15,435 bases of DNA, from assembly GCA_002428225.1 (NCBI GenBank), contig DIUD01000057.1:786-16220 (forward strand), read 5' to 3'. Numbering within the stretch: the first letter of the stretch is position 1; every line of letters starts with the position of its first letter. This stretch comes from Roseovarius sp. UBA6167 (GTDB lineage: Bacteria; Pseudomonadota; Alphaproteobacteria; Rhodobacterales; Rhodobacteraceae). Under the pieces are notes generated by a model that saw only the letters and a list, made by a program, of their open reading frames with translations, was not told where the DNA came from and searched no databases. This document shows positions 7,283-14,045 of this stretch, in pieces. The position numbers and the translations under genes were made by a program.

Positions 7283-7546
7283 TCAGCCGAGCGCCTTCAC
7301 CCGCGCGGACAGACGCGACATCTTGCGCGCCGCGGTGTTCTTGTGGAACACGCCCTTGGTCACGCCGCGCATCAATTCGGGCTGTGCCGCGCGCAGGGCG
7401 GCGGCCGCGGCCTCCTTGTCGCCCGAGGCGATGGCCTCTTCGACCTTGCGCAGGAAAGTGCGGATGCGCGAACGACGCGCCTTGTTGATGGCAAAGCGCT
7501 TTTCGCTCTGGCGGGCGCGCTTCGCGGATTGGGGCGTATTGGCCAT
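7283..7546 (-). CDS. rpsT: 30S ribosomal protein S20
   Basis: S20 is a primary 16S rRNA-binding protein of the small subunit body. The 87-residue product has the normal length and basic helical pattern: MANTPQSAKRARQSEKR at the start, RRSRIRTFLRKVEEAI in the middle and VFHKNTAARKMSRLSARV near the end. AAAGG lies about ten bases before the ATG at 7546. It is monocistronic, with a good terminator downstream. The upstream 164 bases hold a promoter candidate and a short leader hairpin; S20 represses its own synthesis in Escherichia coli, but I have no sequence proof of this here. Confidence 0.98.
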   Translation of the reverse strand: MANTPQSAKRARQSEKRFAINKARRSRIRTFLRKVEEAIASGDKEAAAAALRAAQPELMRGVTKGVFHKNTAARKMSRLSARVKALG

Positions 7547-7601
7547 GGATGTCGAGCCTTTCTAGGGTCTTGCATATACGTTGAACACGGATACCCGACC
7601 C

Positions 7602-7618
7602 CGCCCCATGTCGGGGCG
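7602..7618 (-). other. Leader hairpin upstream of rpsT
   Basis: CGCCCC (7602-7607) and GGGGCG (7613-7618) pair around a five-base loop in the transcribed leader of rpsT, about 56 bases before the start codon. It could be a regulatory leader element or the end of sulfotransferase transcription; there is no T-run on the minus strand, so it is not a standard terminator. Confidence 0.3.
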
Positions 7619-7664
7619 TCAGCTCTTGCCTGGAAAGCGGGCATCACGCGCATGTCTGGCGGGC

Positions 7665-7692
7665 CGTATAGCCGAATCACCGGCAAATGCAA
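7665..7692 (-). promoter_or_regulatory. Candidate promoter of rpsT
   Basis: On the minus strand TTGCAT (7687-7692) and TATACG (7665-7670) are separated by 16 bases and lie between the sulfotransferase stop and the rpsT start, giving a leader of roughly 110 bases. A second TATATG closer to the gene (about 7573-7578) lacks a matching -35 element. Judged by consensus only. Confidence 0.4.
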
Positions 7693-7710
7693 GCCCCCCT
7701 GGGGCGCGCG

Positions 7711-8529
7711 TCACTCTCCCAGCTTTGCATGAACCTCGTCGAGATCGATCTCGCCCGTGGGCATCTTGTTGGCGGGGTTCTCGAAATCGTATTTGAACAG
7801 CTCGAAATCGCTTTTGTATATCTCATAGACTAGGTGCTTCGACAGATCGTCGAAATAGTCCTCGACGGGATGGGCGCGTTTCGGCCCGTGACCTTCGGAT
7901 TCGTTGAAACGGGGGATCTTGGCAAGATCGACCTTGTGGCGGGTGTCGATGGCATCGAGCACCTCGCCCATGCCCTCGTCGAATCTCTCGGTCCAGATCA
8001 CCTTGTCGTAGCGCCCGCCATTGACGATGAAGGTCGAGACATGGCCCGACATGGCCGACCAGTGGATATCGGGCTCCATCGGGCGTTTCCAGCGGATCGT
8101 GTCACGGGCAAACAGCAGAAAGCGGCGAAAGCTCCTGATCTGGTCGAACTCGCCCCTGCCGTCGTCGCCACCGACCTCGATGCCGTATTTCTGGATCAGC
8201 ATTGGCACCAGCTTGCCGCGATAGCGTTTGCCGTTGCGCTGGATGCCGCAGATCTTGTCGAAGAAGGACGAGAGAATCCGCGCGTAAGGGTTGCGCACGC
8301 AGGTGAAGGCATAGCTGGCATGGGCGCGCACATTGGCCGAGATCACCCTCTGGCTGTCCTCCATCGCCCATTTGTGCAGCCCCGACGTCGCATCATGGAT
8401 GTCGCCGTCGAAGAATTCGCCGTGATCGGTGTAATACATGATCTGCCCGATGGTGGAGCAGGCGCATTTCGGAACCACGCGGTAAACCACGCTCTCGCTT
8501 TCGGTCATCCACGTTCCGGGAAAACCCAT
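7711..8529 (-). CDS. Sulfotransferase family protein (carbohydrate sulfotransferase-like)
   Basis: A 272-residue protein with both PAPS-binding signatures of Golgi-type sulfotransferases: the 5'-phosphosulfate loop VVPKCACSTIGQI (18-30) and the 3'-phosphate motif CVRNPYARILSSFF (77-90, with R79 and S87/S88). The C-terminal IYKSDFELFKYDFE is also typical. Such enzymes move sulfate from PAPS to a sugar hydroxyl. No signal peptide or membrane segment is seen, so it acts in the cytoplasm. The ATG at 8529 was chosen because GGAGG lies seven bases upstream; the longer frame to 8781 runs into the divergent gene. It is divergent from the glycosyltransferase across 150 AT-richer bases, suggesting that both act on one surface glycan. 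The acceptor cannot be read from the sequence. Confidence 0.88.
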   Translation of the reverse strand: MGFPGTWMTESESVVYRVVPKCACSTIGQIMYYTDHGEFFDGDIHDATSGLHKWAMEDSQRVISANVRAHASYAFTCVRNPYARILSSFFDKICGIQRNGKRYRGKLVPMLIQKYGIEVGGDDGRGEFDQIRSFRRFLLFARDTIRWKRPMEPDIHWSAMSGHVSTFIVNGGRYDKVIWTERFDEGMGEVLDAIDTRHKVDLAKIPRFNESEGHGPKRAHPVEDYFDDLSKHLVYEIYKSDFELFKYDFENPANKMPTGEIDLDEVHAKLGE

Positions 8530-8569
8530 CCGCCTGCCTCCGACCACCTCTTGACCGCATTTCGTCGAT

Positions 8570-8597
8570 TTTACCCTGTCTAACCCTTTCAAATAAT
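8570..8597 (+). promoter_or_regulatory. Candidate promoter in the AT-rich divergent region (glycosyltransferase side)
   Basis: TTTACC (8570-8575) and AATAAT (8592-8597, five of six matches to TATAAT) are 16 bases apart in a stretch clearly richer in A and T than the rest of the window. On the minus strand TAAAAT (8568-8573) could serve the sulfotransferase, but its -35 is poor. The two would overlap, so one regulator could control both genes. Confidence 0.3.
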
Positions 8598-8679
8598 CAA
8601 AGAAAGTGTGTTTATCAAGCTGGCCTCGACCGCTAAGGATAAAAACAATCACCAGGCAAACAGGCAACCCGTTTCCAGC

Positions 8680-10254
8680 ATGGCCAAAATCGCCTTCATC
8701 CTGCTCTGTCACAAGGAGCCCGAGGCCATCGTCCGTCAGGCCCGGATGCTGACCGAGGCGGGCGATTGCGTCGCCATCCATTTCGACGCCAATGCCGGCC
8801 CCGAAGGCTTCGCGCAGATCCGCGCGGAACTGGCAGACAACCCCGGCGTGGTCTTTGCGAGGCGGGTCAAATGCGGTTGGGGCGAATGGTCACTGGTCCG
8901 GGCCACGCTTTACGCCATCGAGGCCGCGCTCGACGCCTTTCCGCGGGCCACGCATTTCTACTTGCTCTCGGGCGATTGCGCGCCGATCAAGTCTGCCCGC
9001 TTTGCCCATGAGTTTCTCGACAGGCGCGATGTCGATTACATCGAGAGCTTCGACTTTTTCGAAAGCAACTGGATCAAGACCGGCATGAAGGAAGAGCGGC
9101 TCATCTACCGCCATTTCTTCAACGAGCGCACGCAGAATTGGCGGTTCCACACCTCGCTCGAGATCCAGAAACGTCTCGGCCTCTCCCGTGAGACCCCCCA
9201 TGACCTGAAGGTGCAGATCGGCAGCCAGTGGTGGTGCCTGCGCCGCCGCACGGTGGAATGGATCGTCGATTTCACCCGCAAGCGCCGCGACGTGATGCGG
9301 TTCTTTCGCACGACCTGGATTCCCGACGAGACCTTCTTTCAGACGCTGGTGCGCCATCTCGTGCCCGCAGCCGAGATCGAGACGCGCACGCTGACCTTTC
9401 TGATGTTCACCGATTACGGATTGCCGGTGACATTCCACAACGATCACTACGACATGCTGCTCGGTCAGGATTACCTGTTCGCGCGCAAGATCAGCCCCGA
9501 GGCGCATGAGATCAAGCGCCGGCTAGGCGCGCTCTATAACAACGCCGACGCGACGTTCAACATCTCGAACGAGGGACGGAACCTGTTCGGCTTTCTCACC
9601 GCGCGCGGGCGCGAGGGACGCCGCTTTGCCCGCCGCTTCTGGGAGGTCGAGGGCACGCTGGGCCGCGAGCGCGAATTGATGATCGTGGTGTGCAAGAAAT
9701 GGCATGTCGCCAAGCGGCTCCTGGCGCGGATCGCAGAGGTGACGGGCCTGCCCACCGTCGAATATCTCTTCAATGAAGAATCGACCGCCCTGCCCGATCT
9801 GGGCGGGCTTGAGGCGACGCTGACCAAACGCACCCGCCACCGGCGGGCGTTGATGCGGATGCTCTACGACCATTACGAAACCGACCGCCTTGTGATCTGC
9901 GTGGACCCGGGCAGCATGGATCTGTTGCAGGATTTCTGCGGCGACCGGGCAACGACCAGGCTGCTGGAGGTCGTGTGCACATTCACCGACGACTATCTCA
10001 TCGGCCATGCCCGGCGCATTGGCCTGGCGGGCGAGCAAACCCGAAAGGAGACGCTCGCGGGCCTCATGCCCGCGATCCGGGGTGACATCGCCCATGAAAG
10101 CGACCGCATCCGCGATGCCGGGTTCGAGAACCACCTGATCCTTCGCGAGGGCGAGGGGCGCGATCGATCCGCCGATCTTCTGGCGTGGTTCCTTGCCATT
10201 CCGCCCGAAACGGCGCAGAACATCGCGCAGACAGACCATCTCTTTGCCGATTGA
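8680..10254 (+). CDS. GT14-like (core-2/I-branching) glycosyltransferase with DUF5928-type C-terminal region
   Basis: A 524-residue protein. Residues 1 to about 300 look like the core-2/I-branching beta-1,6-N-acetylglucosaminyltransferase or xylosyltransferase family (GT14): MAKIAFILLCHKEPEAIVRQ, VAIHFDAN, THFYLLSGDCAPIKS, IGSQWWCLRR, and WIPDETFFQTLV with candidate catalytic acidic residues D216 and E217. Residues about 328-524 (from GRERELMIVVCKKWHVAKRL to TDHLFAD) form a separate region that I associate with DUF5928 of Rhodobacterales; its function is unknown to me. The ATG at 8680 was chosen because the conserved family start is there; its ribosome binding site is weak, and a GTG at 8608 would add 24 unlike residues. 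No signal peptide or membrane helix. It is followed by the HIT gene nine bases after its stop. Confidence 0.88.
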   Translation: MAKIAFILLCHKEPEAIVRQARMLTEAGDCVAIHFDANAGPEGFAQIRAELADNPGVVFARRVKCGWGEWSLVRATLYAIEAALDAFPRATHFYLLSGDCAPIKSARFAHEFLDRRDVDYIESFDFFESNWIKTGMKEERLIYRHFFNERTQNWRFHTSLEIQKRLGLSRETPHDLKVQIGSQWWCLRRRTVEWIVDFTRKRRDVMRFFRTTWIPDETFFQTLVRHLVPAAEIETRTLTFLMFTDYGLPVTFHNDHYDMLLGQDYLFARKISPEAHEIKRRLGALYNNADATFNISNEGRNLFGFLTARGREGRRFARRFWEVEGTLGRERELMIVVCKKWHVAKRLLARIAEVTGLPTVEYLFNEESTALPDLGGLEATLTKRTRHRRALMRMLYDHYETDRLVICVDPGSMDLLQDFCGDRATTRLLEVVCTFTDDYLIGHARRIGLAGEQTRKETLAGLMPAIRGDIAHESDRIRDAGFENHLILREGEGRDRSADLLAWFLAIPPETAQNIAQTDHLFAD

Positions 10255-10263
10255 GGAATGCTC

Positions 10264-10650
10264 ATGCCCTATATCTACGACAACCAGAACGTCTTCGCCA
10301 AAATCCTGCGTGGCGAGATCCCCAACAAGACCGTGCTGGAGACCGAGCACAGCCTCGCCTTCGAGGATATCCAGCCAAAGGCGCCGGTGCATGTGCTGGT
10401 GATCCCGAAGGGGCCCTATGTCAGCTTCGACCATTTCGCCCAGGAGGCGAGCGAGGTCGAGATCGTCGATTTCACCCGCGCGGTCGGCGAGGTCTGCCGC
10501 CTGACAGGTGTGCAGCCGGGCGACGGCGGTGAGGGGTTTCGCGCCGTTGCCAATACCGGCGTGCATGGTGTGCAGGAGGTTCCGCATTTTCACCTGCATA
10601 TCCTTGGCGGGCGTGTGCTCGGGCTGATGCTCGGACCCGCGCGCGACTGA
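10264..10650 (+). CDS. HIT (histidine triad) family nucleotide-binding hydrolase, HinT-like
   Basis: A 128-residue HIT protein of the HinT branch, which hydrolyses AMP-linked phosphoramidates and acyl-adenylates in the cytoplasm. The catalytic triad is complete: VPHFHLHILGG has H108, H110 and H112. Other family signs are NVFAKILRGEIPNKTV, LAFEDIQPKAPVHVLVIPK and RAVANTG with N98. The ATG at 10264 is preferred to the one at 10258 because GAGGA (10253-10257), which overlaps the stop of the glycosyltransferase gene, is six bases before it. It is therefore probably read from the same transcript as the glycosyltransferase, although no functional link is known. It converges on the DUF3775 gene with six bases between stops. 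Confidence 0.95.
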   Translation: MPYIYDNQNVFAKILRGEIPNKTVLETEHSLAFEDIQPKAPVHVLVIPKGPYVSFDHFAQEASEVEIVDFTRAVGEVCRLTGVQPGDGGEGFRAVANTGVHGVQEVPHFHLHILGGRVLGLMLGPARD

Positions 10651-10656
10651 GCCGGG

Positions 10657-10983
10657 TCAGCCCCCCCGGATCAGCTCGTCCTCGTCATCGGCCGCCGACA
10701 GGCCGAGCGCGTCCAGCCCGTTCTCGAGGTGGTCCGACAGATGCGGCGTGCCGATGAGGTAATCGGCGCAGGGCGTCGTCGCCTCCTCATAGGCGGTGCG
10801 TTTGGCCTCCTCGATCTCTTCCGGCTCGAAACTGCCGCGCCCGATCCACATGACAGCGACAAGGCTCGCCTGTTCTTCCTCGGTCATGCGGTCGATGAAG
10901 GCGCGCAATTCCCCCTCGGCGCGGTCAAGCTCGCGCGCCATAAGCACGACCTGCGCAATCTTGTGAACGGTGATGTCAAGCAT
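10657..10983 (-). CDS. DUF3775-like small acidic protein
   Basis: A 108-residue acidic protein that I recognise as resembling DUF3775; function unknown. The start MLDITVHKIAQVVLMARELD is followed by LRAFIDRMTEEEQASLVAVMWIGRG, then by FEPEEIEEAKRTAYEE and DYLIGTPHLSDHLENGLDALG. It appears helical and soluble, without signal peptide or membrane segment. The ATG at 10983 has GGAGGA about five bases upstream, which excludes the longer frame to 11103. It stands alone: convergent with the HIT gene and 236 bases downstream of the zinc-ribbon gene, a gap in which I see no gene or clear terminator. Confidence 0.85.
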   Translation of the reverse strand: MLDITVHKIAQVVLMARELDRAEGELRAFIDRMTEEEQASLVAVMWIGRGSFEPEEIEEAKRTAYEEATTPCADYLIGTPHLSDHLENGLDALGLSAADDEDELIRGG

Positions 10984-11219
10984 GGCGGTCCTCCCCTGGC
11001 ACATCGTGCCACAGCTTTGCCCGCGCGCCGAGACCCTTTCCTTGATCTCACGCAAAAATCCCGAAGCCGGCCCCGTCCGGAAAAACCGTGACAGACAAGG
11101 CACGACGCCGGGGCAAGCTGCCCTGAAAGGCCGATTCGTCGCAGATGAGTTTGAACATCTGTTGCGCTGCCTCCCTCCTCGGGCGGTCTGACAGAGCCAC
11201 CCTCAAACCGGCGGCAGGC

Positions 11220-11930
11220 TTACTCGCTCAGATCCGCGACCGCTTGTGACAGAAACGCCCGCAGCGAATCCGCGGCAGCAACGTAACGCGAGACCGGGCC
11301 TTCCAGGCCGGGGGCGACGCTTACGATCCGGGGGGCCATGAGGTAGATGGAAAGTGCAATCGCACAAGCGAAAACCACGAAAAGAAGCCCCGCACGAAAG
11401 CCGCCGATCGGGGACCTGGTCCAGATCTTGTCCGGCCAGACGGGGGAATTCGCGCCCGCACCTTCGGCGCCGCTCGCGCTGAGCGAGGAATTGATCGCGT
11501 CGATATCGGGCAAGGGGTCGCGCGGCGAGGGCGGGGCGCTCTGCGTGGGCGCGCGGGCCCCGGGGGAGGCCGGTTGCGCGGTGGGGCCGCGCGGTTGCTC
11601 GGCGACGGGGGGCATTTGCGGGTCGTGCGCGACGGCGTCAGGGGTGTGCCGCTCTTGATCGGCGGGCGCGGCAAATTGCCCGTCCCCCTCGGCGGCCCGC
11701 ACCGCGCGTTCGCGCGCGGCCTCCTCGCGAAGGATCTCGATAACTCCGGGGTCGATCTGGCGTTGCGGGGCCGGCTCAGGCTCAGGCTCGGGCGCGGCGG
11801 GGGCGCGATCGGGGTGATGGTGAAACCAGTCGGTGTCGCAGTTGGAACATTGCACTTCGCGCCCTGGCGCAGGGACTTCCACCTCGGGCACCTCGTATTG
11901 CGCCCCGCAATTCGGACATGTCAGCCTCAT
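11220..11930 (-). CDS. Zinc-ribbon (MJ0042-type), single-pass membrane protein
   Basis: A 236-residue protein of unknown function. The N-terminus MRLTCPNCGAQYEVPEVEV has CPNC (5-8) and a second pair CSNC (28-31), the four-cysteine zinc ribbon of the MJ0042 type. It is followed by a long Pro/Ala/Glu-rich, probably disordered linker (about 42-165), one membrane helix (about 181-203, GLLFVVFACAIALSIYLMAP) and a short tail. The zinc ribbon should face the cytoplasm. The ATG at 11930 was chosen because the zinc ribbon starts there; the upstream ATG at 11945 adds only MAGGG. It is divergent from the plsC side. From memory, this family often sits beside ftsE in Rhodobacterales, which bears on the small ORF at 12096. 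Confidence 0.82.
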   Translation of the reverse strand: MRLTCPNCGAQYEVPEVEVPAPGREVQCSNCDTDWFHHHPDRAPAAPEPEPEPAPQRQIDPGVIEILREEAARERAVRAAEGDGQFAAPADQERHTPDAVAHDPQMPPVAEQPRGPTAQPASPGARAPTQSAPPSPRDPLPDIDAINSSLSASGAEGAGANSPVWPDKIWTRSPIGGFRAGLLFVVFACAIALSIYLMAPRIVSVAPGLEGPVSRYVAAADSLRAFLSQAVADLSE

Positions 11931-12095
11931 CCCGCCCCCTGCCATCGGTTGCCGCCTTTCAGGCCGTGCCTGTGCGACCCGAATCTAATCACTTATTCGC
12001 CCATGGAAAAGGACAAAGCGAATCATGCCCGCAACGATTGCGCATGGATGGCCGCTGGGGCATGAAGGGGCGCGTTGGGCACGAAGGGCGGTGCG

Positions 12096-12212
12096 GTGAT
12101 CGAGCTTGTATCTGTGGCCTGTTCCCCTGGCAGCGAGGAGTTGCCGGCAACGGCGCCGGCGGTCGCCGCCGAGCCGTTCGCCGCGCGCCGAACATTGGAG
12201 GAGATTCCATGA
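12096..12212 (+). pseudogene. 38-codon ORF, possible remnant of ftsE/ftsX fused by deletion, overlapping plsC
   Basis: A GTG-start frame of 38 residues beginning VIELVSVACSPGSEELP and ending ARRTLEEIP. AAGGG lies seven bases before the GTG, and the stop overlaps the plsC ATG (ATGA, 12209-12212), so it looks like a real translated and coupled ORF. Its first 15 residues resemble, by eye, the start of alphaproteobacterial FtsE (IEL, then VA, S, G, then EL), but Walker A and everything after it are gone. From memory, ftsE-ftsX-plsC is a common order in this group, so a deletion that joined the first codons of ftsE to the last codons of ftsX would explain it. The similarity is short. A short leader peptide is the main alternative. 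Confidence 0.35.
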
Positions 12213-12937
12213 AATTCGCCGTGCAATGGATACGCTCGCTGGTTTTCGTCTGCCAGATGTATGTGATGCTCGCGGTGATCGGCATCGGCTTCCTGCCGTG
12301 GGCGGTGCTGAGCGCTCGCGGCGCGCGCGCCGCCTGCAAGAGCTATTGCCGCTGGGTGTGTTGGAGCGCCGGCTGGATGGTCGGGCTGCGCACCGAGGTG
12401 CGCGGCACACCGCCCACGCAAGAGGTGCTTGTCGCCGCCAAGCACCAGAGTTTTCTCGACATCCTGATGATCTTTGGCGCTGTGCCCGCGGGCAAGTTCA
12501 TCATGAAACGCGAATTGATCTGGACGCCCGTCGTCGGCCAATACGGGCTGCGCATCGGCTGTGTGCCGGTGGACCGCGGCAAGCGCGGCGCGGCGATCAG
12601 GAAGATGGTGGCCGATGTTGCCAGGGGGCTTGCCCGGCCGGGGCAGCTCATCATCTACGCCCAGGGCACCCGCGTCGCGCCAGGGGTAAAGCGGCCCTAC
12701 AAGATCGGCACCGCGGTGCTCTACGAGGAATTAGGCCAGCCTTGTGTGCCGGTGGCCACCAATGTCGGCGTGTTCTGGCCACGGCGGGGCATCTATCGCA
12801 GGCCGGGGGTGGCGGTGGTCGAATTCCTGCCCGAAATCGCGCCGGGGCTGGACAAGACAAGCTTCCTCGCGCGGCTCGAAGAGGAGGTCGAAACCGCCTC
12901 CGACCGCCTGATGCGCGAGGCGGGTTTCACCCTCTGA
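12209..12937 (+). CDS. plsC: 1-acyl-sn-glycerol-3-phosphate acyltransferase (PlsC-type)
   Basis: PlsC adds the second acyl chain to lysophosphatidic acid to give phosphatidic acid at the inner membrane. The 242-residue protein starts with a hydrophobic anchor (about 11-35), then has the catalytic HX4D motif (HQSFLD, H79 and D84), GCVPVDRG (117-124) in the motif II region, and motif III as YAQGTRVAPG, where the usual EGTR glutamate is glutamine (Q152). The later segment PCVPVATNVGVFWPR matches the fourth conserved region. The ATG at 12209 has GGAGGAG seven bases upstream. Its start overlaps the stop of a 38-codon ORF. It converges on rplW with about 200 bases between, in which I see nothing but the S10-operon terminator. 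Confidence 0.92.
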   Translation: MKFAVQWIRSLVFVCQMYVMLAVIGIGFLPWAVLSARGARAACKSYCRWVCWSAGWMVGLRTEVRGTPPTQEVLVAAKHQSFLDILMIFGAVPAGKFIMKRELIWTPVVGQYGLRIGCVPVDRGKRGAAIRKMVADVARGLARPGQLIIYAQGTRVAPGVKRPYKIGTAVLYEELGQPCVPVATNVGVFWPRRGIYRRPGVAVVEFLPEIAPGLDKTSFLARLEEEVETASDRLMREAGFTL

Positions 12938-13065
12938 GCGACCGGGGCGCGCACCGGGGGGGCACGGGGCGCACGGGCCAGCGCCGCCCGGACCGCGCCG
13001 GTGAGCGGTTTCCAGTGAGCCACGACATCGGCCGTGGTGGACCCCCGCCGCAAGATCAGGGCAAA

Positions 13066-13098
13066 CGAAAGCCCCCGGCGGCACATGCAACCGGGGGC
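13066..13098 (-). terminator. Rho-independent terminator after rplW
   Basis: On the minus strand, about 37 bases past the rplW stop, GCCCCCGG (13091-13098) and CCGGGGGC (13071-13078) form a perfect eight-base-pair stem around a twelve-base loop, followed by TTTCGTTT. It ends the ribosomal transcript after rplW. On the plus strand no T-run follows, so it should not serve plsC well. Confidence 0.75.
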
Positions 13099-13134
13099 GC
13101 CTCGCCAGTGCGGTCAGCCGCGAGCCGCAGCCAT

Positions 13135-13431
13135 TCAAAGCCCGGTGGTGACGTCGATCGTATTGCCCTCTTCAAGCGTCACATAGGCCTTTTTCACATC
13201 CTTGCGACGACCGAGCATACCCCGGAACCGCTTGGACTTGCCCTTGGTGATGGTGGTGTTGACCGCCTTCACCTTGACGCCGAACAGCGTTTCGACCGCT
13301 TCCTTGATCTGCGGCTTGTTGGCCGCAATATCGACCTCAAAGACGATCGCCCCGTTTTCGGAAACCATGGTCGCCTTTTCGGTGATGACGGGCTTGCGGA
13401 TCACATCGTAATGTTCAGGTTTCGCGCTCAT
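13135..13431 (-). CDS. rplW: 50S ribosomal protein L23
   Basis: L23 lies beside the peptide exit tunnel and docks trigger factor and SRP. The 98-residue product is a normal bacterial L23: YDVIRKPVITEKATMVSE at the start, then VEVLFGVKV-like VETLFGVKVKAVNT and GKSKRFRGMLGRRKDVKKAYV. Its ATG overlaps the rplD stop (ATGA, 13428-13431). It is the last gene of this ribosomal unit; rplB, normally next in an S10 operon, is not here. A terminator follows and then plsC runs in the opposite direction. Confidence 0.98.
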   Translation of the reverse strand: MSAKPEHYDVIRKPVITEKATMVSENGAIVFEVDIAANKPQIKEAVETLFGVKVKAVNTTITKGKSKRFRGMLGRRKDVKKAYVTLEEGNTIDVTTGL

Positions 13432-14045
13432 TTCAGTCGAGCCTCCAGAGCTTCGACACCCGCCTTGGTGAGCACGAGCGTGTCACGCTTGAGGATGTCA
13501 TAGACATTCGCGCCCATCGACGGCAGCACATCGAGCCCCTCGATATTGGCGGCGGCGCGGGCGAATTCGGCGTTGACCGCCGCCCCGTCGATAATGAGCG
13601 CACGCTTCCAGCCCAGATCACGGATCTGCTTGGCAAGGGTCTTGGTCTTGCCATCGCCCGACGCCGTGTCGATCACCACAAGCTCACCCGCGCGGGCCTT
13701 GGCCGAGAGCGCGTGCTTGAGGCCAAGCGCGCGCACCTTCTTGGGCAACTCATGCGCATGACTGCGCGGGGTCGGGCCCTTGTAGACGCCACCCTTGCGG
13801 AAGATCGGCGCGTTGCGGTCACCGTGGCGTGCGCCGCCGGTGCCCTTCTGGCGATAGATCTTCTTGGTCGAATAGCTGGTCTCGGACCGGGTCTTGACCT
13901 TGTGCGTGCCGGCCTGGCGCTTGTTGCGCTGCCAGCGGACGACGCGGTGCAGGATATCGGCCCGCGGCTCCAGGCCGAAGATGTCTTCGCCCAGATCGAC
14001 CGAGCCGGCCGTCCCGCCGTCCAGCGTGATCACGTCGAGTTTCAT
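13428..14045 (-). CDS. rplD: 50S ribosomal protein L4
   Basis: L4 binds 23S rRNA and lines the exit tunnel; in Escherichia coli it also represses its own operon. The 205-residue product has the usual length. The tunnel loop includes KIYRQKGTGGARHGDRNAPIF, followed by GGVYKGPTPRSH and, later, LVVIDTASGDGKTKTLAKQI. Its start overlaps the rplC stop and its stop overlaps the rplW start, each as ATGA, so translation of the three genes is probably coupled. Nothing unusual is seen. Confidence 0.98.
   Translation of the reverse strand: MKLDVITLDGGTAGSVDLGEDIFGLEPRADILHRVVRWQRNKRQAGTHKVKTRSETSYSTKKIYRQKGTGGARHGDRNAPIFRKGGVYKGPTPRSHAHELPKKVRALGLKHALSAKARAGELVVIDTASGDGKTKTLAKQIRDLGWKRALIIDGAAVNAEFARAAANIEGLDVLPSMGANVYDILKRDTLVLTKAGVEALEARLK

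Noticed and set aside
11980..11999. CGAAT/ATTCG inverted repeat as an operator for the zinc-ribbon and plsC genes
   Set aside because: Only five-base arms with a ten-base spacer; no second copy or known regulator site to support it.
12106..13503. 465-codon open frame on the plus strand across plsC and rplW
   Set aside because: It is a shadow in GC-rich DNA: it covers plsC in another frame and rplW on the opposite strand, and its translation is Arg/Gly-rich without recognisable motifs.
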